Origin: Hellea sp.
GTDB lineage: Bacteria > Pseudomonadota > Alphaproteobacteria > Caulobacterales > Maricaulaceae
DNA: 64,000 nt
Assembly (NCBI GenBank): GCA_014238285.1
Contig: JABABK010000001.1
Location: 1-64,000, forward strand
Reading direction: 5' to 3'
Part shown: piece after piece, positions 51,930 to 60,729 of the stretch
How positions within the stretch are numbered: position 1 is the stretch's first letter
Layout: each line of letters opens with the position of its first letter
Translations under genes and position numbers: made by a program
The notes under the pieces: generated by a model
The model's database searches: none
What the model saw: only the letters and a program-made list of their open reading frames with translations
What the model was told of the DNA's origin: nothing

Positions 51930-52298
51930 GATGAGCCCTTTCAGTTTAGTTTGCGCGCCCGATAGTCAGAGACGCGATAGTTTAGTTTGCGCACTCGACA
52001 ATTCGGGGCGCGTTTAAAAAGGGTCGATGTTTCTGGAAAGTCGGCAGATTGGCTATTAACGCTGTACTGTTGCCTGCCCTTATTAAAGACAGGACTTCTT
52101 TCCGAGCCAATATACCCGAAACGTTCAAATATGGGAGGTTAAGGGGTTTTGCAAGGGCAAAGGTGAATTTAAATACAGTCAGGGTTAAGTCATTCTTGGG
52201 GTGATTATTTGCTAATTTAGATATGAGTTCTGCGCATATCACTGGTTTGATCCTCAAAATCCGTTATATTGTCCTTACATTATTGAAAAGGCCGCTAA
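51930..52298. other. 369-bp gap holding the csp leader, with a 20-bp direct repeat
   Basis: agtttagtttgcgc occurs at 51943-51956 and again at about 51980-51993, each followed by c(c/t)cga. On the minus strand both are in the presumed csp 5' leader or promoter. The rest of the gap shows a minus-strand open frame at 51982-52257 that looks like chance, and no other gene. Confidence 0.4.
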
Positions 52299-52763
52299 AT
52301 GAGATTTTTAATTCCCGCTTTGTTATTGGCGGCCTGTAATACGCCAGATGGCCCTAATACCGCCGAGCCCGTAGGCGGGCTTCAAGATATATCGCTTGTG
52401 TCTTTTGAGGCCTGCGTCGTTAAAGGCGGCGCTGTTATGGAAAGCTATCCGCTGCAATGTTCTCTGGATGGCAAGCATTTCACAGAAAACATTGATACTG
52501 GCAAAATAGGTGACAAGCGAACGCTTTATTTCGAAGTGGGGCCTCAAAAATCCGACTGCACAGGCATGATGCCGATGAAATGTCTGAATGTGAACGGCCA
52601 GTTTTTCTATGACCACATCGAAGGCTTTACCCATAAGCCGGGCGTTACGTCTGTTTTAGAAGTCGAGCGCGAGCAATATTGCGATCCCGATGTTTTCAAC
52701 TCTTGCCCGCAAGATGTTGGCATTTATAACTATCGTCTGGTCAGGGTGATTTCTGAGGGTTAG
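52299..52763 (+). CDS. DUF4377-domain lipoprotein
   Basis: 154 residues. Very short lipoprotein signal MRFLIPALLLAAC with acylated Cys about 13. DUF4377-type text in the second half: FEVGPQKSDCTGMMPMKCLN, QFFYDHIEGFTHKPGVTSVL and VGIYNYRLVRVIS. Members often accompany META/HslJ domains; function unknown. Outer- or inner-membrane lipoprotein. Confidence 0.75.
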   Translation: MRFLIPALLLAACNTPDGPNTAEPVGGLQDISLVSFEACVVKGGAVMESYPLQCSLDGKHFTENIDTGKIGDKRTLYFEVGPQKSDCTGMMPMKCLNVNGQFFYDHIEGFTHKPGVTSVLEVEREQYCDPDVFNSCPQDVGIYNYRLVRVISEG

Positions 52764-52792
52764 GCTGATTCATGACAGGTGTGGAGGAATTT

Positions 52793-53356
52793 ATGAGCGG
52801 ATCAGACGCGAAAGCAGTGGCCCAACAACCAGCCCAAAAAACCATGCGGGCCAATTTTATCAATGGCGGACCGGGCGTTATAATTTCCGGTCTTGTCTGG
52901 GTAATGGCAGCTATAGTCACGCATCTGTTTGGATTTCAAACCGGCATGATCAGTTTCTTTGTCGGCGGCATGCTGATTTACCCGCTGTCAGTGGTTGTCT
53001 CCAATTTTATAAAACCAAAAGACACACCTAAGCCTGATCCGAAATTAATGCGCCTCGCCATGATGACCTTGCCGATATTGTTTGGCGGCTTGCTTCTGGC
53101 TTTTATCATGTCGAAATCTGATCCATTTTTATTCTATCCCATAATGGCGGTGGCCATTGGTATCAGATATGTTTTCTTTGAAAAATTATATGGTCTTCCA
53201 GGCTATATAATGATGGGCGCTAGCTTAGTCATTTTAGGGATAACATCCTATCCCATTTTTTCAACTTTATCATTATTTCCTCTGCTCATTGGTTTATGCG
53301 AAATAGGCGCCGGTATAGGTCTTACCCTAAAGAAAGAAATATCTTACGATCTCTAA
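52793..53356 (+). CDS. Integral membrane protein of unknown function
   Basis: 187 residues from ATG 52793 (ggaggaattt upstream, strong; in-frame ATG 52772 rejected). Five to six transmembrane segments: GVIISGLVWVMAAIVTHLFG, MISFFVGGMLIYPLSVVVSN, MMTLPILFGGLLLAFIM, FYPIMAVAIGIRYVFF and YIMMGASLVILGITSYPIF. A YIM1/DUF-type inner-membrane protein in style. No function assigned. Confidence 0.65.
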   Translation: MSGSDAKAVAQQPAQKTMRANFINGGPGVIISGLVWVMAAIVTHLFGFQTGMISFFVGGMLIYPLSVVVSNFIKPKDTPKPDPKLMRLAMMTLPILFGGLLLAFIMSKSDPFLFYPIMAVAIGIRYVFFEKLYGLPGYIMMGASLVILGITSYPIFSTLSLFPLLIGLCEIGAGIGLTLKKEISYDL

Positions 53357-54081
53357 GATTTAGTTCTCTCATGACGCCGCCGCCATTCGCGCGCATAAAC
53401 TGACTCTTCGGAATATTTACGGCCAAGAGCCATCTTGCGGGTTTGCGCTTCATCCGAGGTTTCGCTGCGCATTTCTGCTTTTGGCATTTTCCCGCGCTCA
53501 TATGGAATGACTTGAACCATGGGCGTTCCTGCCGGGACGTGGACTTCTGGCGCGCGGGCGGTCCAGAAGAACGGCACATTCACTGGTACATCCAGCGCGT
53601 CGCAATCCACCGCGCCGCTAAACGCCGTAAAGGGCAGCTCGAAATGGTTGATCGGATGAACAAAACTGGCCGACCAACCTGGTGGTAGAGTTACGCGCCA
53701 TGGATTGATGAACTTCAGCGGCATCATGCCTTCAAACGGCGACGCGTCGCCGCCGATCTGGCCGGGATGATGCTGATCCAGCGGGGAAAAATCTATGCCG
53801 TCTTTCCAGCGAAATTGCAGGTGACCTGTATGAGGGTCGGGCGCGGCCCAAATATCAAAGGGCAGGGGAATGATCCAGCCTAGTGACATGATATCGGCCA
53901 CAGGCAAGCAAGCCCGAACTGTGAGGCCCGGAAGGCCATGGGCGTCTTTCATGCCTATTTCGCGTGGCAGATTGCGAAACCAGTCTGGTAGAAATTTGGA
54001 TGCAGGTGCAGGGGTTGGGATTTTACCGTCGAGCTCTGGCGGGCATAGAAAAGAGATTCTGGGTGTGGATGTGTCTGTCAT
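53353..54081 (-). CDS. DUF6065-like protein
   Basis: 242 residues, soluble, no signal peptide. Blocks such as FLPDWFRNLPREIG, KFINPWRVTLPPGWSASFVH, DVPVNVPFFW and PAGTPMVQVIPYERGKM resemble DUF6065, a beta-rich family of unknown function. The final part is Arg/Glu-rich. It overlaps the convergent membrane-protein gene by 4 bp at its 3' end. Family call is from memory of the pattern and moderate. Confidence 0.5.
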   Translation of the reverse strand: MTDTSTPRISFLCPPELDGKIPTPAPASKFLPDWFRNLPREIGMKDAHGLPGLTVRACLPVADIMSLGWIIPLPFDIWAAPDPHTGHLQFRWKDGIDFSPLDQHHPGQIGGDASPFEGMMPLKFINPWRVTLPPGWSASFVHPINHFELPFTAFSGAVDCDALDVPVNVPFFWTARAPEVHVPAGTPMVQVIPYERGKMPKAEMRSETSDEAQTRKMALGRKYSEESVYAREWRRRHERTKS

Positions 54082-54187
54082 GCTGCGCCTTGTTTCGAAA
54101 ACAAGATATCATCGCATAAGGGGGGCGTAGTTTCTAGGTTTGAAATTTGGGGTAAAGAAATTGTATAGTGAAGGTGAAGTTTCGTGT

Positions 54188-54302
54188 CCCTCCCCTTGAT
54201 GGGGAGGGATAAAGGGTGGGGTGATGACCCGCTCGAAACTCACACCTTTGGCAAAACCGAAGCATAAACACCCCACCCCAACCCTCCCCATCAAGGGGAG
54301 GG
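54188..54302. repeat. Dispersed palindromic repeat, family C
   Basis: Two self-complementary ends (ccctccccttgatggggagg and ccctccccatcaaggggagg) enclose complementary inner parts (gggtggggtg / caccccaccc). A half copy is at 56188-56207. Confidence 0.75.
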
Positions 54303-54345
54303 AGTTAGTGGCCTTATTGTCCTGACCGGTATTCTAGGGGAGAGG

Positions 54346-54984
54346 CTATCTCGCGCGGATTAATTCCCGGGTGCGATCAAGACCCGTCTGAGCCTCAAGA
54401 TAATTTGGATGCTTGGCAACGACTTGAGTGAAAAGATTTTCGGCCTCATAAAGCTGCTGACGGTAAAACTTCAAATAGGCATAGGCCACGACCACATCGG
54501 TATCTGAGGGGTATTCTTGTAACAGGCCTTTAAAAATTTGCTCGGCTTCATTGTGATAAGCGGCCCAGGATAAAATGCGCGCCCGCAGGAATTGCACATC
54601 ATAGGTATTTTGAGCGGCCTTTTCGGCGTTTTGTAAAATTATCAGGGCTTTGTCGAACTGCTTTTGCTTGGCCAGATCATTGGCGACCACGAGCCTATTG
54701 GCTGTGTCGTTTTTTGGCCGGGAAGAATATCCCGCGCCGGCTAACGCGCTCTCATCCGCCAGATAAGCATACATCTCTCTTTGAAAGATGGCGTTCGAAT
54801 CCGAAATGTCATCAGTGATGTTTAGGCCGGATAAAGCGGCAATCTGCGTCTCTTCCAGAGCGGCCGTATTTTCGGCCTCTGATGTGGGCATTGAGCTTGT
54901 ATTTAGGAATGTCAGCGGCACAAACAATATCGCGAGGCCTACGAACACTAATAAAGATCGCAAGATAATAGATAATGAACTCAT
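54346..54984 (-). CDS. Membrane-anchored TPR-like protein
   Basis: 212 residues from ATG 54984 (GGGAGG upstream). One N-terminal membrane anchor (SIILRSLLVFVGLAILFVPL), then a linker and TPR-like helices at about 95-205: ANDLAKQKQFDKALIILQNA, DVQFLRARILSWAAYHNEAE, TDVVVAYAYLKFYRQQLYEA and PNYLEAQTGLDRTRELI. A periplasmic tetratricopeptide scaffold resembling the N-terminal TPR of YaiO-type proteins. Partner unknown. Confidence 0.7.
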   Translation of the reverse strand: MSSLSIILRSLLVFVGLAILFVPLTFLNTSSMPTSEAENTAALEETQIAALSGLNITDDISDSNAIFQREMYAYLADESALAGAGYSSRPKNDTANRLVVANDLAKQKQFDKALIILQNAEKAAQNTYDVQFLRARILSWAAYHNEAEQIFKGLLQEYPSDTDVVVAYAYLKFYRQQLYEAENLFTQVVAKHPNYLEAQTGLDRTRELIRAR

Positions 54985-55100
54985 GGGGCACGCCTCCCAG
55001 CCGCGCGAAGCTTGACGAGTTATGATTAATATTGGGTTACTGACCAATCACCGATTGGAAATGGCGGCCCGTAATGTGTCTTAGTATTTGAGTTCAATTT

Positions 55101-55189
55101 CGTCATTGCCGCGGCTTGTCCCGGCAATCTATTCTGGAACTTCTCTTGAACGGTACTATGGATTACCGGTACGAAGACCGGTAATGACG
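55101..55189. repeat. Palindromic repeat, family D
   Basis: cgtcattgccgcggcttgtc ... accggtaatgacg; inverted ends cgtcatt/aatgacg, ending 12 bp before the BolA gene's 3' end. Confidence 0.6.
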
Positions 55190-55201
55190 GGTTAATATGC
55201 T

Positions 55202-55489
55202 TTAGACCCCCGCCTCCAAACTAAACGCATGGATCAGCTTCATTTCTGCGTCCAAGGCTTCGAGCACTGCGCGGTGTTTGGCCAATCGGCTCAAGCCTTC
55301 AAACTGTTTTGATTGAATTATCACATGAAAATGGCTCTCGGCGGAGTCCCCAGAGCGGCCCGTTTCGGCGGCGTGGGCGTGGGCGCCGGCGTGTCCAGCG
55401 TGCTTGTGACTGTCATCTCGAACCTCTAAGTGCGACGGATTGAAGGCATTTGTAAGTTTTTCCTTGATTGCTGTGGCGATTTTGCCCAT
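55202..55489 (-). CDS. bolA: BolA-family protein
   Basis: 95 residues. BolA fold: IATAIKEKLTNAFNPSHLEV at the start, HFHVIIQSKQFEGLSRLAKH RAV region and EMKLIHAFSLEAGV at the end. A His-rich insert (DSHKHAGHAGAHAHAAE) lies in the loop after the first strand, longer than usual. BolA proteins partner monothiol glutaredoxins in iron-sulfur cluster handling. Divergent from the J-domain gene, the usual alphaproteobacterial neighbourhood next to cobS. Confidence 0.9.
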   Translation of the reverse strand: MGKIATAIKEKLTNAFNPSHLEVRDDSHKHAGHAGAHAHAAETGRSGDSAESHFHVIIQSKQFEGLSRLAKHRAVLEALDAEMKLIHAFSLEAGV

Positions 55490-55537
55490 TTTAGATGGTC
55501 CTTTAAATTAAGAAATTCAGAACTATATATAAGCGCT

Positions 55538-56149
55538 ATGACAAATAAAAACAGCTATAAACCCAAGGGTATCGATATCCGGGTCAATAAGGGTAAGAAA
55601 AAAGCCTTAGATCAAAGCCCCTGTGACTGGGAGGGCTGTACGACCCTGGGTGGCTGTAAAGCCCCTAAGGGACCGGACCGTCTGCGCGAATATTATAATT
55701 TTTGCACCATCCATGCTCGCGAATATAATAAAGGCTGGAATTTCTTCACCGGTATGACCGATGAAGACATCAAAGAATGGCAAGTTGGCGCCCGTCACGG
55801 TCACCGTCCAACTTGGGATGTGCGTAAAAACACGGCCGAGCGCGCCAAGGCTCAGAAAAACAAACGGGCTGGCACAACGGCGTCAACCGCTGAAGGTTAC
55901 GGCATTTTTGGTTCAGGCGATGCCGAAATCGCGCAGCAGCCGCGTAAACGTCTCTCCACGCTCCAGATCAAAGCCCTCAACGATATGGGCCTGGAAGAAG
56001 GCGCGACCAAAGCCGATGTTCGTAGACGGTATACCCAGCTGGTGAAACAACTTCACCCGGATGCCAATAAAGGTGACCGCACCACCGAAGAAAGCTTCTC
56101 GCGCGTGGTTAAGGCCTATAAGGTGCTCAAGACGACGGATTTGGGATAA
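55538..56149 (+). CDS. J-domain (DnaJ-like) protein
   Basis: 203 residues from ATG 55538 (MTNKNSYKPKGIDIRVNKGK). The N-terminal half has Cys/His-containing text (CDWEGCTTLGGCKAPKGPDR, FCTIHAREYNKGWNFF). The C-terminal J domain (about 145-200) includes RRYTQLVKQLHPDANKGD with the essential HPD motif. J-domain proteins stimulate DnaK ATPase. This type is conserved beside bolA and cobS in alphaproteobacteria; its client is unknown. Confidence 0.88.
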   Translation: MTNKNSYKPKGIDIRVNKGKKKALDQSPCDWEGCTTLGGCKAPKGPDRLREYYNFCTIHAREYNKGWNFFTGMTDEDIKEWQVGARHGHRPTWDVRKNTAERAKAQKNKRAGTTASTAEGYGIFGSGDAEIAQQPRKRLSTLQIKALNDMGLEEGATKADVRRRYTQLVKQLHPDANKGDRTTEESFSRVVKAYKVLKTTDLG

Positions 56150-56187
56150 GAGGTTTGTGACCGCGCATTGGTCACCCCGCCCTTTAT

Positions 56188-56207
56188 CCCTCCCCATCAA
56201 GGGGAGC
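56188..56207. repeat. Half copy of family C repeat
   Basis: ccctccccatcaaggggagc, matching the right end of the 54188-54302 element. Lies between the J-domain gene and cobS. Confidence 0.6.
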
Positions 56208-56301
56208 GAGACGAAGCGTTCCCTTCATCAATTTTCTAGAATTTTTACTTCACCCGATCATCACTTTGGGCTATCGCACAAGACTAAGCTTGGAGCCTAA
56301 A

Positions 56302-57288
56302 ATGTCAGACGATAAATTCCCGATTAGCAAACCGGATATCACGGTTTCCGCCCGTGAGGTGTTTGGCGTGGATTTTGATATGGAAGTCCCGGCCTTTAGT
56401 CAGGCCAGCGAACACGTGCCGCCAGTCGATGACGCCTATATTTTTGATGACCGCACCACCCAGGCGATTTGCGCCGGCTTTGCTTATGATCGCCGGGTCA
56501 TGATCCAGGGCTATCACGGTACGGGTAAATCCACCCATATCGAGCAAGTGGCGGCGCGGCTTAATTGGCCCATGGTTCGGATTAATCTGGATAGCCATGT
56601 CTCGCGGATCGACTTGGTCGGCAAAGACGCGATTGTCCTTAAAGACGGCAAGCAAATTACAGAGTTTCGTGAAGGGCTTTTGCCTTGGGCGCTGCAAAAT
56701 CCAGTCGCTCTGACCTTTGATGAATATGATGCGGGTCGTCCCGATGTTATGTTCGTGATTCAGCGCGTGCTTGAAGCCGCCGGGCGTTTGACGCTGCTGG
56801 ATCAAAACCGGGTCATCACGCCTCATCCAGCCTTTCGTCTGTTCTCGACCACCAATACGGTTGGCCTTGGCGATACGTCCGGGCTCTATCACGGCACGCA
56901 GCAAATCAACCAAGGCCAAATGGACCGCTGGTCGATTGTGACACAATTAAATTACCTGACCCATGACCAGGAAGAAGCCATTGTACTGGCCAAATCACCG
57001 ACATACCGCACGGCCGAAGGCAAAGACATTATCGCTTCTATGGTGCGGGTCGCTGATATGACGCGGAACTCTTTTATCGCCGGCGATATCTCCACTGTCA
57101 TGAGCCCTCGGACTGTCATGAACTGGGCCGAAAATGCGCGCATATTTGGCGGCGATATCGGGCAAGCGTTTCGCCTGACCTTCCTGAACAAATGCGACGA
57201 GCTCGAACGGCCAATCATTGCTGAATTTTATCAGCGCGCCTTTGGCACGGACTTACCCGAGAGCGCCGCGACCGTGATGGTGGCTTAA
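56302..57288 (+). CDS. cobS: Aerobic cobaltochelatase subunit CobS
   Basis: 328 residues from ATG 56302 (GGAG upstream). AAA+ ATPase with Walker [10 protein letters not shown], Walker [11 protein letters not shown], and the CobS-specific N-terminus [20 protein letters not shown]. Together with CobT it forms the ATPase chaperone that drives CobN to insert cobalt into hydrogenobyrinic acid a,c-diamide. Cytoplasmic. cobT normally follows closely; here it lies 1.6 kb downstream. Confidence 0.94.
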   Translation: MSDDKFPISKPDITVSAREVFGVDFDMEVPAFSQASEHVPPVDDAYIFDDRTTQAICAGFAYDRRVMIQGYHGTGKSTHIEQVAARLNWPMVRINLDSHVSRIDLVGKDAIVLKDGKQITEFREGLLPWALQNPVALTFDEYDAGRPDVMFVIQRVLEAAGRLTLLDQNRVITPHPAFRLFSTTNTVGLGDTSGLYHGTQQINQGQMDRWSIVTQLNYLTHDQEEAIVLAKSPTYRTAEGKDIIASMVRVADMTRNSFIAGDISTVMSPRTVMNWAENARIFGGDIGQAFRLTFLNKCDELERPIIAEFYQRAFGTDLPESAATVMVA

Positions 57289-57293
57289 AAATA

Positions 57294-57391
57294 TGTCATC
57301 CCAGACTTGACCCGGTACTTTAAATTTTAATCGCAACATCCTAGGTTCCGAATCCTTCGTCAGGCTCTGGATGAGGAAGTTCGGGATGACA
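57294..57391. repeat. Palindromic repeat, family A-like, divergent copy
   Basis: tgtcatcccagacttgaccc ... gttcgggatgaca. Immediately follows the cobS stop. Confidence 0.65.
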
Positions 57392-57536
57392 ATCTTGTGT
57401 TAAAATACCTACTGATCTTCTGAGATGATGCAAGCACGCCTTAATTACCGTCCCTTAAACCCCCAATAGTACATGTACGTACTACCATTCATCCCCGATT
57501 AACCATACTTCTTGGATACCACTGAAGGAGGTCATC

Positions 57537-57911
57537 ATGGTGATGCAAGCAATTTCAGGGGGGGACAAAGGTAAGTATTATCGTCAGTATAATAATAAGA
57601 CGAACATATTCGACGCAATCGTCGATAAATATAAGTCGCTGGATTTAAAGTTATATGTGGTGCGCCGCGCCCATGCCAAATGCTTTGATGATTCAGAAGG
57701 TCTTATAAGTGAAGAGACAAAAATTTGTCGGCAGCAAGATGAACTGCTCGCGCAATTATGTGATCTGAAACTTAGCTCTCATAACGACGTTTTAAAATGC
57801 CTAGAAGTCTGGCATTTGGAGACCATAGGTAACCGTAAACATGGGACCTTAAAACCAGCCGAGTCTGTTATCTTAAAAGTCTATGAGTTTCTAAAGAGAG
57901 CAAAAACATGA
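57537..57911 (+). CDS. Protein of unknown function upstream of the GcrA-like gene
   Basis: 124 residues, perfect ribosome site aaggaggt 6 bp before ATG 57537. Helical and charged (NIFDAIVDKYKSLDLKLYVV, QDELLAQLCDLKLSSHNDVL), no signal peptide. Its stop overlaps the next start by 4 bp (ATGA), so it belongs to one operon with the GcrA-like and 99-residue genes. More AT-rich than cobS and cobT. No family recognised. Confidence 0.6.
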   Translation: MVMQAISGGDKGKYYRQYNNKTNIFDAIVDKYKSLDLKLYVVRRAHAKCFDDSEGLISEETKICRQQDELLAQLCDLKLSSHNDVLKCLEVWHLETIGNRKHGTLKPAESVILKVYEFLKRAKT

Positions 57912-58393
57912 GCTTTTGGAATGAAACCAACACAAAAGAATTATTGGCTCTGTGGGAATCTGGGCACTCTGCATCCTTGATTGCGGCAAAATTAGGCGTC
58001 ACCAGCCGAAGCGCGGTTTTAGGCAAGCTTCACAGAATTGGCGCGCCGAAACGGCCAAAACCATTATTCAGTAAATCAGGCCCGGTTCGCCAGCGTTCAA
58101 GATATGTGCGGCCCAATAAGACCCAAATCCAAAGGCGCGCTCGCGGTGGATTACCGATAAATTATGCCCCGGCGACGCGGGCGATTAAAGCTCGCCGTTT
58201 TGTGGGGATTGGTTTTGCCAAGACTCATAACCTTAAGCGCAATATGTGTCGCTGGCCCAATGGCAATCCCGGCGATGACAGCTTTCATTATTGCGGACAC
58301 CAAAAAGCAGAGGGCAAATCTTACTGCGCGGATCATTTCAATATTTCAGTCAAAAACCGAGGCGCTTGGATCCAAAAAGAAAGTCTAACATGA
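57908..58393 (+). CDS. GcrA-family cell-cycle regulator paralogue
   Basis: 161 residues. The N-terminal DNA-binding segment NTKELLALWESGHSASLIAA KLG then VTSRSAVLGKLHRIG is the GcrA pattern. The C-terminal zinc-like block CRWPNGNPGDDSFHYCGHQK ... SYCADHF is the conserved GcrA tail. GcrA binds sigma70 and methylated GANTC promoters in Caulobacter. Here it sits in a three-gene cassette between cobS and cobT, an unusual place, and the first residues (MSFWNETNT) differ from classical GcrA (MSWTDERV), so a paralogue is more likely than the cell-cycle master copy. Confidence 0.8.
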   Translation: MSFWNETNTKELLALWESGHSASLIAAKLGVTSRSAVLGKLHRIGAPKRPKPLFSKSGPVRQRSRYVRPNKTQIQRRARGGLPINYAPATRAIKARRFVGIGFAKTHNLKRNMCRWPNGNPGDDSFHYCGHQKAEGKSYCADHFNISVKNRGAWIQKESLT

Positions 58394-58689
58394 TAGAATT
58401 TACAGGCATAAAACACCGCGTCATCGTCAATAGCCGAGCCTTAGAGCTGGTCATGGATGTGAGCGGCGCGGCTTGGATTTGCAAATATCAGCATATTGGC
58501 GGCCCTGGAACAACCATGCGGCGCCAACGGGCTTTGCTGCCAGAGTTTGGACCTATTACGTCAGATATGCGCGAAGAAGATTTTGCCTTTCCCCATTCAG
58601 AGTATGTACGATTAGGCCGAGATCTATGCAAGCGGAATGAAAATCACGCGGCGCGCTTATCCTCCAAAACCGGCGGAGCGGCGGCTTAA
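58390..58689 (+). CDS. Small protein of unknown function, end of the GcrA-like cassette
   Basis: 99 residues from ATG 58390, overlapping the GcrA-like stop by 4 bp (ATGA). No signal peptide. It reads VSGAAWICKYQHIGGPGTTM, FPHSEYVRLGRDLCKRNENH. No family recognised. Translational coupling points to a shared function with the regulator. Confidence 0.6.
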   Translation: MIEFTGIKHRVIVNSRALELVMDVSGAAWICKYQHIGGPGTTMRRQRALLPEFGPITSDMREEDFAFPHSEYVRLGRDLCKRNENHAARLSSKTGGAAA

Positions 58690-58867
58690 TACATGCGGTC
58701 GATTAGAAGTCCAACCTACCGCACAGGTTTTTGCTTGTTGAGAATGGGCTAGTCTACTAAAAGACTATCATTATAACTTCGAAATAATCTTGGAATTTGG
58801 TTGTTGTTTACGGTCTTCCTTGTTTATATCAGGGCAATGATTAGCTTTTATTTCAGCCTAAAAAATA

Positions 58868-58896
58868 ATGTCATCCCGGATCAAGTCCGGGATGAC
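58868..58896. repeat. Short palindrome, half of family A
   Basis: tgtcatcccggatcaagtcc, ending gggatgaca: a single perfect stem directly before cobT, ending 16 bp ahead of the start. It may affect cobT mRNA. Confidence 0.7.
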
Positions 58897-58911
58897 AATT
58901 GAGTTTGCTCT

Positions 58912-60729
58912 ATGAGCGACAATACGCCAATAGAAGATTTTAAGCGCGCCTTGGGCGCTGCTACCAAGGCTATATCCGGCGATATAGAGCTGGAAGTGAG
59001 CTTTGGCGGCGACATAGCGGGTCTTGTTCGAGATCAGCTTATGCTGCCGGCTATACCTAAAGCGCCAAGTGAGAGCCAGATTGCGAAAGCCCGTGGCGAG
59101 GCTGATGGGTTGGCGCTTAAAATTGCGCTCCATGACCCGGAAATTCACTATAAAAACCAACCGTCACAGCCCCAAGCCAGAATGATTTATGAGGCCTTGG
59201 AACAGGCCCGGATCGAGGCGCTCGGTTCGGCTCATTTATCCGGGCTAGGGGATAACCTTATGGCGTCGCTGGACGCGCGGGCGCGGCGTAAAGGATTTCA
59301 CAAAGAAGGCCTGCCGACCGATAGCGCGCCGCTGGCCGAAGCCATTGGTTTTTATGCCCGGGAAATTTTTATGGATCGAGAGTTGCCAGAGGGCGTGGAC
59401 GGGATCATGGATGTGCGCCGCAAAGAGATCGAGCAGTCCCATGGCCGCTTTGATAACCTCAAAGATTTGCTGTCAGATCAGGATAAATACTCCAAGACAA
59501 TTCAAGAACTGTTAGCGGATTTTGATCTGGCCGACGAGCCAGGCGAATCGAATAATGACGATGAGGGTGATGATGAGTCCCGCGAGGACGAGAACCAAGA
59601 TCAGCAGCCGGATCAGCCGCCGGACGCGCCGCAAGAACAGCAGCAAGGCCAGACCGAAGTCTCCGACGCTGATGCCATGGAAGATGAAAATGCTGACGCG
59701 CAAGATATCGTCGACGCCGAAAATGTTGACGGCGAGTCCGATGATAGCGATCAGTCGCCGGAGAACGCGCCGCAGCGTTCAAACCTATCCAATAGCGCCC
59801 CGCCTTATCATATTTATACCACTGGCCATGATGAAGTGATCAAAGCTGAAGAACTTTGCGAGCCTGAAGAACTGGATCGCCTGCGCGGTTATCTTGACGG
59901 CCATATGGCGGGCTTGACCTCTGTGATTTCGCGTCTGGCCAATAAATTACAAAGACGACTTCTGGCGCAGCAGCAACGTAGCTGGACCTTTGATCTTGAA
60001 GAAGGCGTGCTCGACACCGCGCGTCTGACACGGGTCATTACGGATCCAACCACGGGCCTTGCCTTTAAAGAAGAAAAAGAAACCGATTTCCGCGATACCG
60101 TTGTTTCAATCGTGATTGATAATTCCGGCTCTATGCGCGGGCGTCCGATTATGGTCGCGGCGGTGTGCGCCGATATTATGGCAAGGACTCTAGAGCGCTG
60201 CGGCGTCAAAGCCGAGATCCTTGGCTTTACCACACGGGCGTGGAAGGGCGGACGCAGTTTCCAAGATTGGCTTGGCGCGGGTAAGCCAAAACACCCGGGG
60301 CGGCTTAACGATCTACGCCATATCATTTATAAAGGCGCGGATATGCCGTGGCGCCGCGCCAAGCGAAACCTTGGCTTGATGATGCGCGAAGGTCTCTTAA
60401 AAGAGAATATCGATGGTGAGGCCTTAGAGTGGGCCTATGCCAGATTAATGGCACGGCCTGAACAGCGCCGTATCATGATGGTCATTTCCGACGGCGCGCC
60501 CGTGGATGACGCTACGCAAAGCCAAAACCCATCGGGGCTACTTGAGAGCCACCTGCGCGAAGTGATCGACAAGATTGAAAACCGCTCTGACGTAGAGCTC
60601 GTCGCCATCGGTATCGGCCATGACGTCACCCGCTGGTATAAAAAGGCCGTCACGATTATGGACGTCGAACAACTCGGCGGCGCCATGACAGAGAAACTGG
60701 CCGAGCTGTTCGATGACAAGCGGCGCTAA
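58912..60729 (+). CDS. cobT: Aerobic cobaltochelatase subunit CobT
   Basis: 605 residues. The N-terminal helical region is followed by a very acidic linker (about 205-290, [20 protein letters not shown]) typical of CobT. A C-terminal VWA-like domain has [18 protein letters not shown] and later [12 protein letters not shown]. With CobS it forms the chaperone/ATPase ring for cobalt insertion. It overlaps the convergent beta-lactamase-fold gene by 4 bp. GTC-rich start region; ATG 58912 fits the family's N-terminus. Confidence 0.94.
   Translation: MSDNTPIEDFKRALGAATKAISGDIELEVSFGGDIAGLVRDQLMLPAIPKAPSESQIAKARGEADGLALKIALHDPEIHYKNQPSQPQARMIYEALEQARIEALGSAHLSGLGDNLMASLDARARRKGFHKEGLPTDSAPLAEAIGFYAREIFMDRELPEGVDGIMDVRRKEIEQSHGRFDNLKDLLSDQDKYSKTIQELLADFDLADEPGESNNDDEGDDESREDENQDQQPDQPPDAPQEQQQGQTEVSDADAMEDENADAQDIVDAENVDGESDDSDQSPENAPQRSNLSNSAPPYHIYTTGHDEVIKAEELCEPEELDRLRGYLDGHMAGLTSVISRLANKLQRRLLAQQQRSWTFDLEEGVLDTARLTRVITDPTTGLAFKEEKETDFRDTVVSIVIDNSGSMRGRPIMVAAVCADIMARTLERCGVKAEILGFTTRAWKGGRSFQDWLGAGKPKHPGRLNDLRHIIYKGADMPWRRAKRNLGLMMREGLLKENIDGEALEWAYARLMARPEQRRIMMVISDGAPVDDATQSQNPSGLLESHLREVIDKIENRSDVELVAIGIGHDVTRWYKKAVTIMDVEQLGGAMTEKLAELFDDKRR

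Noticed and set aside
51982-52257. 91-codon minus-strand frame upstream of the cold-shock gene
   Set aside because: No ribosome site, unusual composition, overlaps the presumed csp promoter or leader; treated as chance.
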